DNA from: Actinomyces sp.
Lineage (GTDB): Bacteria > Actinomycetota > Actinomycetes > Actinomycetales > Actinomycetaceae
Length of the DNA stretch: 16,540 nucleotides
Direction: 5' to 3'
Assembly (NCBI GenBank): GCA_018375675.1
Contig: JAHACW010000050.1
Coordinates: 1-16,540, forward strand
Numbering within the stretch: the first letter of the stretch is position 1; the number at the start of each line of letters is the position of its first letter. Both the position numbers and the translations under genes were made by a program. Of this stretch, positions 1 to 7,900 are shown one piece after another. Below the pieces are notes generated by a model. It was not told the origin of the DNA, did not search any database, and saw only the letters and a program-made list of their open reading frames with translations.

Positions 1-489
1 ACCGTCGATCCAGGCGTGCGCGAGGAACACTTCGGACCATGCGGGCGTGTTCTCGATGGAGCACAGCGACTGGCCGCCAAGGTCGATGATGCGCACGCCC
101 GCTTCCTGGGCGGCGGCGAGGGCACGGCGATGGCAGCTCTTCTTGAGGAGGTAGGCGGTCGCCCCGATTCCTCCGCGCGCGAGGATCGCGCAGGCGTAGA
201 GGGCGTCCCCGCCGTTGTCTCCACCGCCAACAAAGGCGGTGACGCGGTTGGCGATCCAGTCGGCCCCTTCATCGTCGCCGCGACCCTCCGCACCTGCGGC
301 GGGATCGGCGTCCACGCCGTTCCAGCTCACGGGCAGGTCCGCATGGCGTACGACCGCGGCCGCAACCTCGCCCGCGACGTCGAGCATGTAACGGTCCGGA
401 TCACCCTCGGAAACCGCCTGATCAACGCACTTTTTCTCCAGTTCCCGCGCCTGGGCGAAGGACAGGGCAGCTCCATCAATCGTGAACAT
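1..489 (-). CDS. nnr: NAD(P)H-hydrate epimerase, YjeF_N domain (5' part, truncated by window edge)
   Basis: The first 163 codons of a minus-strand gene are visible, from ATG at 489 to the left edge with no stop. The protein begins MFTIDGAALSFAQARELEKK. It carries the glycine-rich signature GGGDNGGDALYA at about residues 88-99, a variant of the GxGNNGGDG motif of YjeF_N domains. This family epimerises the damaged S/R forms of NADHX and NADPHX so that a dehydratase can repair them. Actinobacterial versions are often fused to the ADP/ATP-dependent dehydratase (YjeF_C); whether that holds here lies outside the window. Residues ~60-80 look like a small acidic insertion (AAGAEGRGDDEGAD). No strong Shine-Dalgarno is seen upstream. 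The gene lies downstream of glmS and the transporter on the same strand but is separated from them by a terminator-like hairpin. The family call is firm; the symbol is less so because the C-terminus is unseen. Confidence 0.85.
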   Translation of the reverse strand, partial: MFTIDGAALSFAQARELEKKCVDQAVSEGDPDRYMLDVAGEVAAAVVRHADLPVSWNGVDADPAAGAEGRGDDEGADWIANRVTAFVGGGDNGGDALYACAILARGGIGATAYLLKKSCHRRALAAAQEAGVRIIDLGGQSLCSIENTPAWSEVFLAHAWIDG

Positions 490-563
490 GCGCCATATTC
501 TTTCACACCGCACACGCCCGGGGTGGCCGCTTGCGCGACGACGGCGCCGCCCGCGGATGCAGC

Positions 564-597
564 CCGGGCCTCGTCCCAGATGAGGAACGAGGCCCGG
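564..597 (-). terminator. Hairpin terminator after the sugar transporter gene
   Basis: An 11-bp perfect stem pairs CCGGGCCTCGT (564-574) with ACGAGGCCCGG (587-597) around a 12-nt loop. It lies 57 nt past the transporter stop on the minus strand. A smaller hairpin, CGGGGC-ACCA-GCCCCG at 608-623, comes first. No clear U tract follows, as is common for actinobacterial terminators. The structure is a copy of the one after glmS. Confidence 0.7.
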
Positions 598-649
598 TAA
601 GCGTTCACGGGGCACCAGCCCCGCGCCGGTGGATCACTCCACCGTCACG
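565..649 (-). repeat. Direct repeat copy A: duplicated glmS 3' end plus terminator
   Basis: These 85 bp match 1803-1887 with two single-base indels and about five substitutions (roughly 90% identity by eye). On the minus strand the copy begins with GTGACGGTGGAGTGA, which encodes the last glmS residues VTVE and stop, and continues through both hairpins. It starts four bases beyond the transporter stop codon. Sequence outside the repeat is unrelated at both ends. The embedded glmS tail is non-functional because it has no coding sequence in front of it. Confidence 0.88.
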
Positions 650-653
650 TCAC

Positions 654-1553
654 TTAGGCGACGTCGAGGGTCTTGGCGACGCCCGCCAGGACCGCGCCCA
701 CGATGACGAGGGCGACGCCAATGATGGTCCAGCGCAGCTCCTTGCGCGAGCGCGTCTCATGAAGCCACAGAATGCCCAGCGGCGTGGAAATCAGAATTCC
801 CAGCTGCGAGAGGGTGAAACCCGTGCCCGCGCCCAGTTTGTTGGAGTTGAGCTGGAGCAGCAGGATGGCGGTCCCCCACAGGACGCCGTTGAAGATCGAG
901 GGGAGCATGCGGCGGTGGCGCAGCGAGTCCTCGGGGTCGACGCCGCCACGGCCCTGGATCGCGAAGAAGATCGCGCAGTAGACGGTGTAGCCAACCGCCT
1001 GGGGCAGGAGGAACTCGGCGGGCTGAATCTCAAAGAACTTGATGATGAGCGGGAAGGCGACGAGGCCCAGCGTAGAGGTCGTCAGCAGGAAGGAGCCGCG
1101 CTTCCAGTCAAGGGAGGCCGCGTCGGAGCCGGACTCGGAGCGCGACAGGAACCAGATGCCGACGATGAGGACGGCGATGGCGGCGAGGCCGTAGGGCAGC
1201 GCACCACCGTGGAGCCACTCGCCGAAGATCGCGATGCCCGCCAGGGACATGAGGACCAGCTGTCCGCCGGTGGACAGGGGCATCGTGCGACTCATGCCCA
1301 GGACCGAGTAGGAGCGCAGCTGATCGCACACGCCGACGCCGAGGAGCAGGCCGGTCAGGAAGGAGACGCCCAGGTTCAGCGGCGTCCACGCGGGGTGCAG
1401 GAAGGGGGTGGCGACGGCTGCCATGAGCAGGCCGCCGAGGACTGCGCCCATGACTCGCTGGCGGTCTGATCCGCCGGTCTTTCCCATCAGCGTCGTGGCG
1501 ACGCCGAAGAAGACAGAGGGCAGGATTCCGATAAGGATCATGGACAGGGTCAT
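654..1553 (-). CDS. GRP-family (GlcU/RhaT-like) sugar transporter
   Basis: This 299-aa, very hydrophobic protein should have about ten membrane helices in two five-helix halves, as in the drug/metabolite transporter superfamily. Sequence features fit the glucose/ribose porter (GRP, GlcU-type) branch: an SRTMPLSTGGQLV segment near residue 88, an EW after the fourth helix region, and GFTLSQLGILISTPLGI followed by LHETRSRKE near the C-terminus. GRP porters carry out proton-linked uptake of glucose or related monosaccharides; the substrate cannot be read from sequence. The start is well supported by a perfect AGGAGG at 1561-1566, seven bases before ATG. The gene appears to be monocistronic, with terminators on both sides. 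The best-known GRP members are from Firmicutes. Together with the flanking direct repeats this suggests the gene was added to a glmS-nnr neighbourhood, which is an inference. Confidence 0.82.
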   Translation of the reverse strand: MTLSMILIGILPSVFFGVATTLMGKTGGSDRQRVMGAVLGGLLMAAVATPFLHPAWTPLNLGVSFLTGLLLGVGVCDQLRSYSVLGMSRTMPLSTGGQLVLMSLAGIAIFGEWLHGGALPYGLAAIAVLIVGIWFLSRSESGSDAASLDWKRGSFLLTTSTLGLVAFPLIIKFFEIQPAEFLLPQAVGYTVYCAIFFAIQGRGGVDPEDSLRHRRMLPSIFNGVLWGTAILLLQLNSNKLGAGTGFTLSQLGILISTPLGILWLHETRSRKELRWTIIGVALVIVGAVLAGVAKTLDVA

Positions 1554-1708
1554 GTGCGCACCTCCTGGGGTGGTCGCGGCCGTCGTGTCACGAGGCCGAT
1601 GCTTACTTGCGTTGTTGGGTGCGGCGCGCTCGGCGCCACCTCTTCCACGCTACTAGCCCCCTCCCCCACCCTCGCACGCTCGATCACCGTTTTGGCTAGT
1701 GTTTCACA

Positions 1709-1724
1709 GCGTTTTCATGAACGC
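1709..1724. promoter_or_regulatory. Inverted repeat in the transporter upstream region
   Basis: GCGTT-TTCATG-AACGC has 5-bp arms and contains the perfect 8-mer TTCATGAA. It lies about 155 bp upstream of the transporter ATG, in the 249-bp stretch 1554-1802 that otherwise holds only the Shine-Dalgarno at 1561-1566. It could be an operator. No convincing -35/-10 pair was found, so this is tentative. Confidence 0.3.
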
Positions 1725-1801
1725 ATTCACGCTGCGCGGACCATTTAATGGCGCAGCACACCTGGACAGGTTTCCATCTGACAGAGCGTCACGAACGCGG
1801 C

Positions 1802-1836
1802 ACGGGCCTCGTCCCTAGATGAGGAACGAGGCCCGT
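1802..1836 (-). terminator. glmS terminator hairpin
   Basis: An 11-bp stem pairs ACGGGCCTCGT (1802-1812) with ACGAGGCCCGT (1826-1836), with a 13-nt loop. It is about 36 nt past the glmS stop and is preceded by a 6-bp hairpin CGGGGC-ACCA-GCCCCG at 1846-1861. No strong U tract follows. Confidence 0.75.
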
Positions 1837-1887
1837 TAACACTCACGGGGCACCAGCCCCGCGCCGGCGGATCACTCCACCGTCACG
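1803..1887 (-). repeat. Direct repeat copy B: native glmS 3' end plus terminator
   Basis: This is the parental copy of the 85-bp repeat at 565-649. It includes the last codons of glmS (V-T-V-E-stop, 1872-1886), the small hairpin and the large terminator stem. Copies A and B bracket a 1153-bp block (650-1802) that carries only the GRP transporter gene and its upstream region. Confidence 0.88.
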
Positions 1888-3785
1888 GACTTGGCGAGGT
1901 TGCGCGGCTGGTCAACGTCGAGGCCCTTCACAGCGGCGAGCTCGCACGCGAAGATCTGCAGCGGCACGACGGTCAGGAGCGGCGCGTACAGGGTCGGCAC
2001 GGCGGGCACGCGGAAGACGACCTCGGCGAACTCGTCCACGGAGGAGTCCCCCTCCTCCGCGATGATGATCGTGCGGGCGCCGCGGGCGCGGACCTCGGCG
2101 ATGTTGGCCAGGACCTTGCCGTGCAGTTCGGGGCGGCGCGGGGTCGGCACAATGACGATGACCGGCTGGCCCTCGTCCACGAGCGCGATCGGGCCGTGCT
2201 TAAGCTCGCCGGCGGCGAAGCCCTCGGCGTGGATGTAGCAGATTTCCTTGAGCTTGAGCGCGCCTTCGAGGGCGACGGGGAAGCCGACGTGGCGGCCCAG
2301 GTAAATCACCGAGGTCGCATCCTGCATCGTGCGGGCGAACTGACGCACGCTCTCCCCACTCTCGAGGACGCGGGAGATCGCGGCGGGGATGGCCGCGAGC
2401 TTGTCCATGTAGTCGGCGATCTCGTCGGCGTACTTGTTGCCGCGCACCTGCGCCAGGTACAGGCCCAGGATGTAGCAGGCGGTAACCTGCGCGGTGAACG
2501 CCTTGGTGGAGGCGACCGCGATCTCGGGGCCGGCGTGCGTGAGGATCACCGCGTCGGACTCGCGCGAGATCGTCGAGCCCGGCGTGTTGACGATGGCGAC
2601 GACCTTCGCACCCTGCTCGCGGGCGTGACGGATCGCCTGGATCGTGTCCATGGTCTCGCCGCTCTGGGAGATGGCGACGACCAGGGTCTTCTCGCCGACG
2701 ACCGGGTCGCGGTAGCGGAACTCGCTGGAGAGCTCAACCTCAACGGGGATGCGGCACCAGTGCTCGATCGCGTAGCGGGCGACCTGTCCGGCGTAGGAGG
2801 CGGTGCCGCAGCCGATCATGATGACCTTGTCGACGGAGCGCAGGACGTGTTCGGGGATACGCACCTCGTCCAGGGCCAGGCGGCCGTGGGAGTCGATGCG
2901 GTCGGCCAGGGTGGCGCCCACGGCGTCCGGCTGCTCGTGGATCTCCTTCTCCATGAAGGTCGGCCAACCGTTCTTGGTGGCGCGGTCGGAGGAGAAGTCG
3001 ACCTCGTACGCCTCGCGCTCGACGGGGTTACCCGCGGGGTCGATGACGGTCACGCCAGTAGCGGAGACGACCACGACCTCGTCCTGGTCGACCTCAACAG
3101 CGCGGTTGGTGTGCTCGACGAAGGCCAGGACGTCGGAGCCCAGGAAGTTCTCCCCATCCCCCAGGCCGATGACCAGCGGGGAGGAGCGGCGGGCCGCAAC
3201 GATGACGTTCGGGGACTGCGTGCTGAGCACCAGCAGGGTGAAAGTACCGTGGAGCTGAGCGGTGACGGCACGCATGGCGACGACCAGTCGGCGCGCCACC
3301 TCCTCGTCGGTGCCGGTCAGTCCGGCGACCGCGCCCTGGTACGAGGCCGCCTCGGCCTGGTCGTAAGCGCGGGCCAGCAGGTGGACGACCACCTCGGTGT
3401 CGGTCTCCGAGGCGAAGGTCTCGCCGTCGGCGATGAGGGCGGCACGCAAGGCGTCCGCATTCTCAATGATGCCGTTGTGGACGAGGGCGAAGCGCCCGTC
3501 CGGGCTGGTATGGGGGTGGGCGTTCGCGACCGTCGGGCGACCATGGGTCGCCCAGCGGGTGTGTCCGATGCCCGCAAACGCGTCGGCCGGAGGCTGCGCG
3601 TCGAGCTCTTCGGAGAGGTTGACAAGCTTGCCGAGCGCGCGACGCACGTCGAGGCGATCCGGGGACGCCAGGGCAATACCCGCCGAGTCGTACCCGCGAT
3701 ATTCGAGGCGCGCCAGGCCGCCGAGGACAACCTCGCGACTACGCTGGGACGCCTTACATGCAATATGTCCAACAATTCCGCACAT
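1872..3785 (-). CDS. glmS: Glutamine--fructose-6-phosphate aminotransferase (isomerizing)
   Basis: GlmS converts fructose-6-phosphate and glutamine to glucosamine-6-phosphate and glutamate, the entry step to UDP-GlcNAc for peptidoglycan. The 637-aa protein starts MCGIVGHIAC, so Cys2 becomes the N-terminal nucleophile of the Ntn glutaminase domain (about 1-225). Other markers there are HTRWATHG (75-82) and NGIIEN (104-109). Two SIS domains follow, with GCGTASYAG at 325-333 and SQSGETMDT at 373-381. The C-terminus ends LAKSVTVE, the conserved tail carrying the active-site lysine. The start at 3785 is chosen because Cys must follow Met; an ATG also exists three codons upstream and the frame opens to 3842. 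The gene is divergent from coaA across 107 bp. No ribozyme-like leader fits in that space, in line with glmS ribozymes being mainly a Firmicutes feature. Confidence 0.97.
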   Translation of the reverse strand: MCGIVGHIACKASQRSREVVLGGLARLEYRGYDSAGIALASPDRLDVRRALGKLVNLSEELDAQPPADAFAGIGHTRWATHGRPTVANAHPHTSPDGRFALVHNGIIENADALRAALIADGETFASETDTEVVVHLLARAYDQAEAASYQGAVAGLTGTDEEVARRLVVAMRAVTAQLHGTFTLLVLSTQSPNVIVAARRSSPLVIGLGDGENFLGSDVLAFVEHTNRAVEVDQDEVVVVSATGVTVIDPAGNPVEREAYEVDFSSDRATKNGWPTFMEKEIHEQPDAVGATLADRIDSHGRLALDEVRIPEHVLRSVDKVIMIGCGTASYAGQVARYAIEHWCRIPVEVELSSEFRYRDPVVGEKTLVVAISQSGETMDTIQAIRHAREQGAKVVAIVNTPGSTISRESDAVILTHAGPEIAVASTKAFTAQVTACYILGLYLAQVRGNKYADEIADYMDKLAAIPAAISRVLESGESVRQFARTMQDATSVIYLGRHVGFPVALEGALKLKEICYIHAEGFAAGELKHGPIALVDEGQPVIVIVPTPRRPELHGKVLANIAEVRARGARTIIIAEEGDSSVDEFAEVVFRVPAVPTLYAPLLTVVPLQIFACELAAVKGLDVDQPRNLAKSVTVE

Positions 3786-3892
3786 AGCACCCATTCCAAC
3801 ACACCAAACCCCTCTTGCGGTCAATAACGTGTGTCGCTTCACGTGGTGAACTAAGTGCGCATGACCACAAACAAGTGGTGCACAATGGGAGC
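3786..3892. promoter_or_regulatory. Divergent glmS/coaA promoter region
   Basis: These 107 bp separate two divergently transcribed genes and must hold both promoters. An interrupted palindrome TTCAC-GTG-GTGAA lies at 3838-3850. On the plus strand CACAAT (3881-3886) sits seven bases before the coaA GTG and could be a -10 element of a leaderless transcript. No good -35 match was found. Confidence 0.4.
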
Positions 3893-4915
3893 GTGAGCAT
3901 CACCGAGAGCCCCTCGCCCATCCCATCCCCGGCCTCGTCGAGTGCCTCGTCTGACGAGCAGAACGAGGCCGCCGTGCGCAACGCCCCCAACCCCTACGCG
4001 CGCTTCGACCGCCACGAGTGGGACCGCCTCGCCGATCGCACTCCCCTGCCCCTCACGCAGGAGGACATCGACCGCATCGCCTCTCTGGGCGACCCCATCG
4101 ACATGACCGAGGTCGACACAATTTACCGGCCCCTGAGCGCGCTGCTGCAGCTCTACATCGACGGGCGCCGCCGCACCGCCGCCGAGCGCCACGCCTTCCT
4201 CGGCGAGCCCGAAGGCCACTCAACGCCCTTCGTCATCGGCATCGCCGGCTCGGTCGCCGTCGGCAAGTCGACGGTCGCGCGCCTCCTCCAGCTGCTGCTC
4301 TCCCGCTGGGACTCCACCCCGCGCGTGGACCTGGTGACCACCGACGGCTTCCTCTACCCGAACCGGATCCTGCAGGAACGCTCCCTCATCGCCCGCAAGG
4401 GGTTCCCCGAGTCCTACGACCGATCGGCCCTCATCTCGTTCCTCGCCTCGGTGAAGGCCGGCAACCCGCACGCAAAAGCCCCGGTGTACTCGCACGTCAC
4501 CTACGACATCGTGCCCGACACCTACATCGACGTGGATCGCCCCGACATCCTCATCGTCGAGGGCCTCAACGTGCTCCAGCCACCTCGCTCGGCACCCGGA
4601 TCCATCTCGGTGGCCGTCTCGGACTACTTCGACTTTTCCATCTACGTCGACGCCGACGAAAAGCTCATCGAGCAGTGGTACGTCGACCGCTTCCTCAAGC
4701 TGCGCGCGACCGCGTTCTCCCGCGAAGACTCCTACTTCAAGACCTACGCATCCCTTACCGACGACGAGGCCGCCTCGACCGCCCACGTCGTCTGGAACGC
4801 GATCAACCTGCCGAACCTGCGCGAGAACATCCGACCCACCCGCGAGCGCGCAACCCTCATCTTCACGAAGGGCCCCGACCACCGCGTCGAGTCCCTGTCA
4901 ATCCGCAAGGACTAA
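3893..4915 (+). CDS. coaA: Type I pantothenate kinase
   Basis: CoaA phosphorylates pantothenate with ATP, the first and usually rate-controlling step of coenzyme A synthesis. The 340-aa product has the P-loop GSVAVGKST at 119-127, followed by the typical [10 protein letters not shown] (148-157), a KGFPESYD segment (169-176), YDIVPD (204-209) and IVEGLNVLQ (221-229), all matching bacterial type I kinases. About 30 Ser/Pro-rich residues at the N-terminus precede the conserved [12 protein letters not shown] start of the domain, making it slightly longer than E. coli CoaA (316 aa). I chose GTG at 3893. The upstream in-frame ATG at 3815 would overlap the glmS promoter region and adds a non-conserved stretch. 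A purine-rich GGGAGC lies directly against the GTG, too close for a normal ribosome site, so leaderless translation is possible. Confidence 0.94.
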   Translation: MSITESPSPIPSPASSSASSDEQNEAAVRNAPNPYARFDRHEWDRLADRTPLPLTQEDIDRIASLGDPIDMTEVDTIYRPLSALLQLYIDGRRRTAAERHAFLGEPEGHSTPFVIGIAGSVAVGKSTVARLLQLLLSRWDSTPRVDLVTTDGFLYPNRILQERSLIARKGFPESYDRSALISFLASVKAGNPHAKAPVYSHVTYDIVPDTYIDVDRPDILIVEGLNVLQPPRSAPGSISVAVSDYFDFSIYVDADEKLIEQWYVDRFLKLRATAFSREDSYFKTYASLTDDEAASTAHVVWNAINLPNLRENIRPTRERATLIFTKGPDHRVESLSIRKD

Positions 4916-4942
4916 CCCCGTCCGCTCTCGTAGCGCACGCGA

Positions 4943-4979
4943 ACGAGGCCGCAGCCGGAAAACCCGGCCACGGCCTCGT
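4943..4979. terminator. Bidirectional terminator between coaA and the surface enzyme gene
   Basis: A 9-bp outer stem ACGAGGCCG (4943-4951) / CGGCCTCGT (4971-4979) encloses an inner 5-bp stem GCCGG (4954-4958) / CCGGC (4964-4968). The two are separated by a 2x2 internal loop. It lies between the convergent stops of coaA (4915) and the hydrolase gene (4998). The ACGAGGCC stem motif is shared with the other terminators in this window. Confidence 0.75.
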
Positions 4980-4997
4980 CTCATGCGGAGCTAACGG

Positions 4998-7900
4998 TTA
5001 GCCGATCCACGCGCCCGAGGGCGCGAAGTGGTACCAGGACCAACCGATGAGTTCCCAACCGGTGGCCATGGAGCCGTTAGAGCGCAGGTAGAACCAGACG
5101 GGTCCTTCCTGGTACCAGCCGGTGGTCATCGCACCGTTGGCGCCCAGGTGGTACCACGTGCCGCCGAGGAGCTGCCAGCCGGTGACCATGGAACCGGAGG
5201 GCGACAGGTAGTACCAGGCGCCGCCATCCTTGACCCAACCGGTGCGCATGACGCCGGAGGAGGACAGGTAGAACCAGGTTCCATCGATCTGGGCCCAGCC
5301 GGTCGCCATCTGCCCGGTCGCGGGATCGAGGTAGTACCAGGATCCGCGGTCCATGATCCAGCCGTACTGCTGGGCGCCGCTGGAGCCGTGGAAGTACCAG
5401 TGTCCACCGTCGTAGACCCAGCCCATCTTCAGGTAGCCGCTCGCGTCGAAGCGGTAGGTCTGTCCGTCGATGACGAGGGTCTCGTTGGCCGCGTAGGTGC
5501 CGTCAGAGTAGCTGTACCACCAGCCGAAGTAGCCGGACTTCCACTGACCGGTACGAGGCTGGGGCGCGGGATCCGGGGTCGGAGCCGGGGTCGGGTCCAC
5601 GGTCGGCTCGGGAGCCGGGGTCGGGTCCACGGTCGGCTCGGGAGCCGGGGTCGGGTCCACGGTGGGCTGCGGGTCCGGCGTGGGCTGCGGATCGGGCGTC
5701 GGCTGCGGGTCCGGGGTGGGGGTCGGGTTCTCGATCGTCACCCAGTACAGGAAGCGCGAGTCGCCGCCGCCGACGGCGTGGAGCACGACCTGCGAGGTCT
5801 CACCCTCGCCCAGCTCGACTTCCTGCGTCGTCTTGTCGGCCGGGTTGACGAGCATCAGGTGCGCATTCGCAGCCGGCTTCTTGACGGTCAGGGTGATGTC
5901 CTGAGCGGTCTCAGCCAGCGAGCCGTTGTCGGTGCGCGGGTCGAGGAGGTAGGACGGGTAGCGGGTCTGGCCGGTCAGGGCGTTGACGACCATGAAGCCC
6001 TTGGGGGCCGTCGTGGAGTCACCGAAGATCTCGGCGGACTTGGCGGTCTCCAGGCCCTTCAGCTGCTCGAAGTAGCCGACGACGACGTCGCCGGGCAGGC
6101 CGTCATTGACGGAGCCGACGTTGGTCACCGACATGTCAACCAGGCCGACGGCCTCGTTGGCGGCCTTGGCCTCATCGCCTTGCGCGAAGTCACCGTACTT
6201 GTAGCCGCTCAGCGAGGGGGTCGCGCCGCGAGCCGCGTACTGGCCGGGCTTGTAGGCGACGAACGTGGAGTTCATGGCCTTCGTGTAGTTACCGATGTAG
6301 GTGACGTTGCCGAAGATGTTGGAGAACTCGTAGAACGAACGCGTCGGCGCACCATCGTGGTCGATGATCGAGGAGCGGTCGTAGCCGTTGTACTCCATGC
6401 GGAACAGGCCAAACCACTTCTGGCCGGTCGCCAAGCCCAGGGAGGGAACGATCGACTTCTCGGAGGCGGACACGTTGGCGTCCCAGTTGTAGTCCAGGTA
6501 CTGGCCGTACAGGATCGGGCTGGAGCCGTCACCGGTGAGGCCCTTGAGGCCGTATTCGCGCTGCTTCTTCCACGTGTTGGTGTTGAGCAGGTCCATGACA
6601 ACTCGGCTCGGAGCCGGGCCACCGTTGGCGCCCCAGTAGTACTTGTCCCAGCTGAGCAGGTCGGGCTTGGCATTCTCGACGTAGTAGCTCAGGTTAGTGT
6701 CGCGGTACCAGGAGGGGTCGTCCCAGGAGTTGGCGTGGACGACGGCTCCGGGGATGTTCTGCTTGGACCAGGAGAACCAGTTCTTGAAGCACTCCGACTC
6801 GACGCGGTTGAATCCACCCTCATCGCCGTACTGGATATCGACCAACGTGGAGGCGTAGGGCTTCATGTATTCGTTCATGAAGTCGCGGGGCTCGCCCGCG
6901 TTGCACATGCTGTTCTTGCCGGTGGGGGCCTTGGCGAGGGCCCACGGCGCACCCTTGCCCAGGGACTCCATCATGGCGGTGTTGAACATGGGCAGGTCGT
7001 AGAACATCGGGAATGCGCCGCCCGTGAGGTCGCGCTCGTTGGCGTCGAAGCCGCCGCGGCCGTAGCCCTCGGAGGGAACCCACGCGGGCATCATGACGCC
7101 GTACTGCAGCGCGAGGGCCTGGGCGCGGTTCACGCCCCACTTGCCCTCCCCGGGGTTGAAGCCGGAGTAGCGCTCGTACATGGAGTTGTCGACAGCGGGA
7201 GCCACGGGGGTCTTGCCGGCGGGCAGGCCCCACACCTCGACGTCGTTGAAGGTCACCGCGGTGGCGATGTTCTGCGGGGTCTGGGGCTCGGTCTCATCGT
7301 TCATCCAGATGCGGATGTTCTTGGCGAGGTGGTAGCTGTTGAAGTCCCAGTACCACAGGCCGCGCGCGTCGCGCGTGAGCGAGCCGTGGGTGACGATGGT
7401 CTTCCACTCGCCGCCGTCGGCTTCCTGGACGGCGATGGCCACGGAGTTACCGCCGTGCCAGCCCTGGACGCCGGCGGGCAGGGTCGGGGTGCCCCATCCG
7501 TTGACGCGGTGCACGTAGCGGGCCTCTCCCAGGTGCAGCTCGATGCCGGTGACGCTGCTCGACCATTCATTCGCACGAACAAGCGGATCGGAGGTCCACG
7601 TCGTTGTGGGATCGAGGTCGGTGAGGGCCGCGTTGTCGGCCTCGGTGCCGCCGTTGGCGGTGGCCGTCACGGGGACCATGACGTTGCCGCGGAAGTCGGT
7701 GTCCACCTTGGTGATGTTGACGACGTAGGTGGCTTCCTTGCCGTCCTTAGTCACGGTGGCGGTAATGACGTTCAGGCCGGTGGTGAGGTCGAGGTTGGAC
7801 ACGCGTCCATCGGCGTCGGGGGTTGCACCGTTGATGGTGACGGTGGCACCGTCGACCGCACGGATACGGGCCGAGACTGTCTTGGCGTGGTAGTAGCCGG

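Noticed and set aside
490..1887. A Tn7-like insertion next to glmS
   Set aside because: No tns genes or Tn7-type ends are present and the repeats are 85 bp, not the 5-bp target duplication of Tn7.
3786..3892. A glmS ribozyme or riboswitch upstream of glmS
   Set aside because: Only 107 bp are shared with the coaA promoter and no ribozyme core is visible; GlcN6P ribozymes are mainly a Firmicutes feature.
4990..5002. Palindrome GCTAAC-G-GTTAGC at the end of the surface enzyme gene, resembling operator half-sites
   Set aside because: Half-site spacing is 1 rather than 4, it contains the stop codon and is not at a promoter; most likely chance or part of the 3' end structure.
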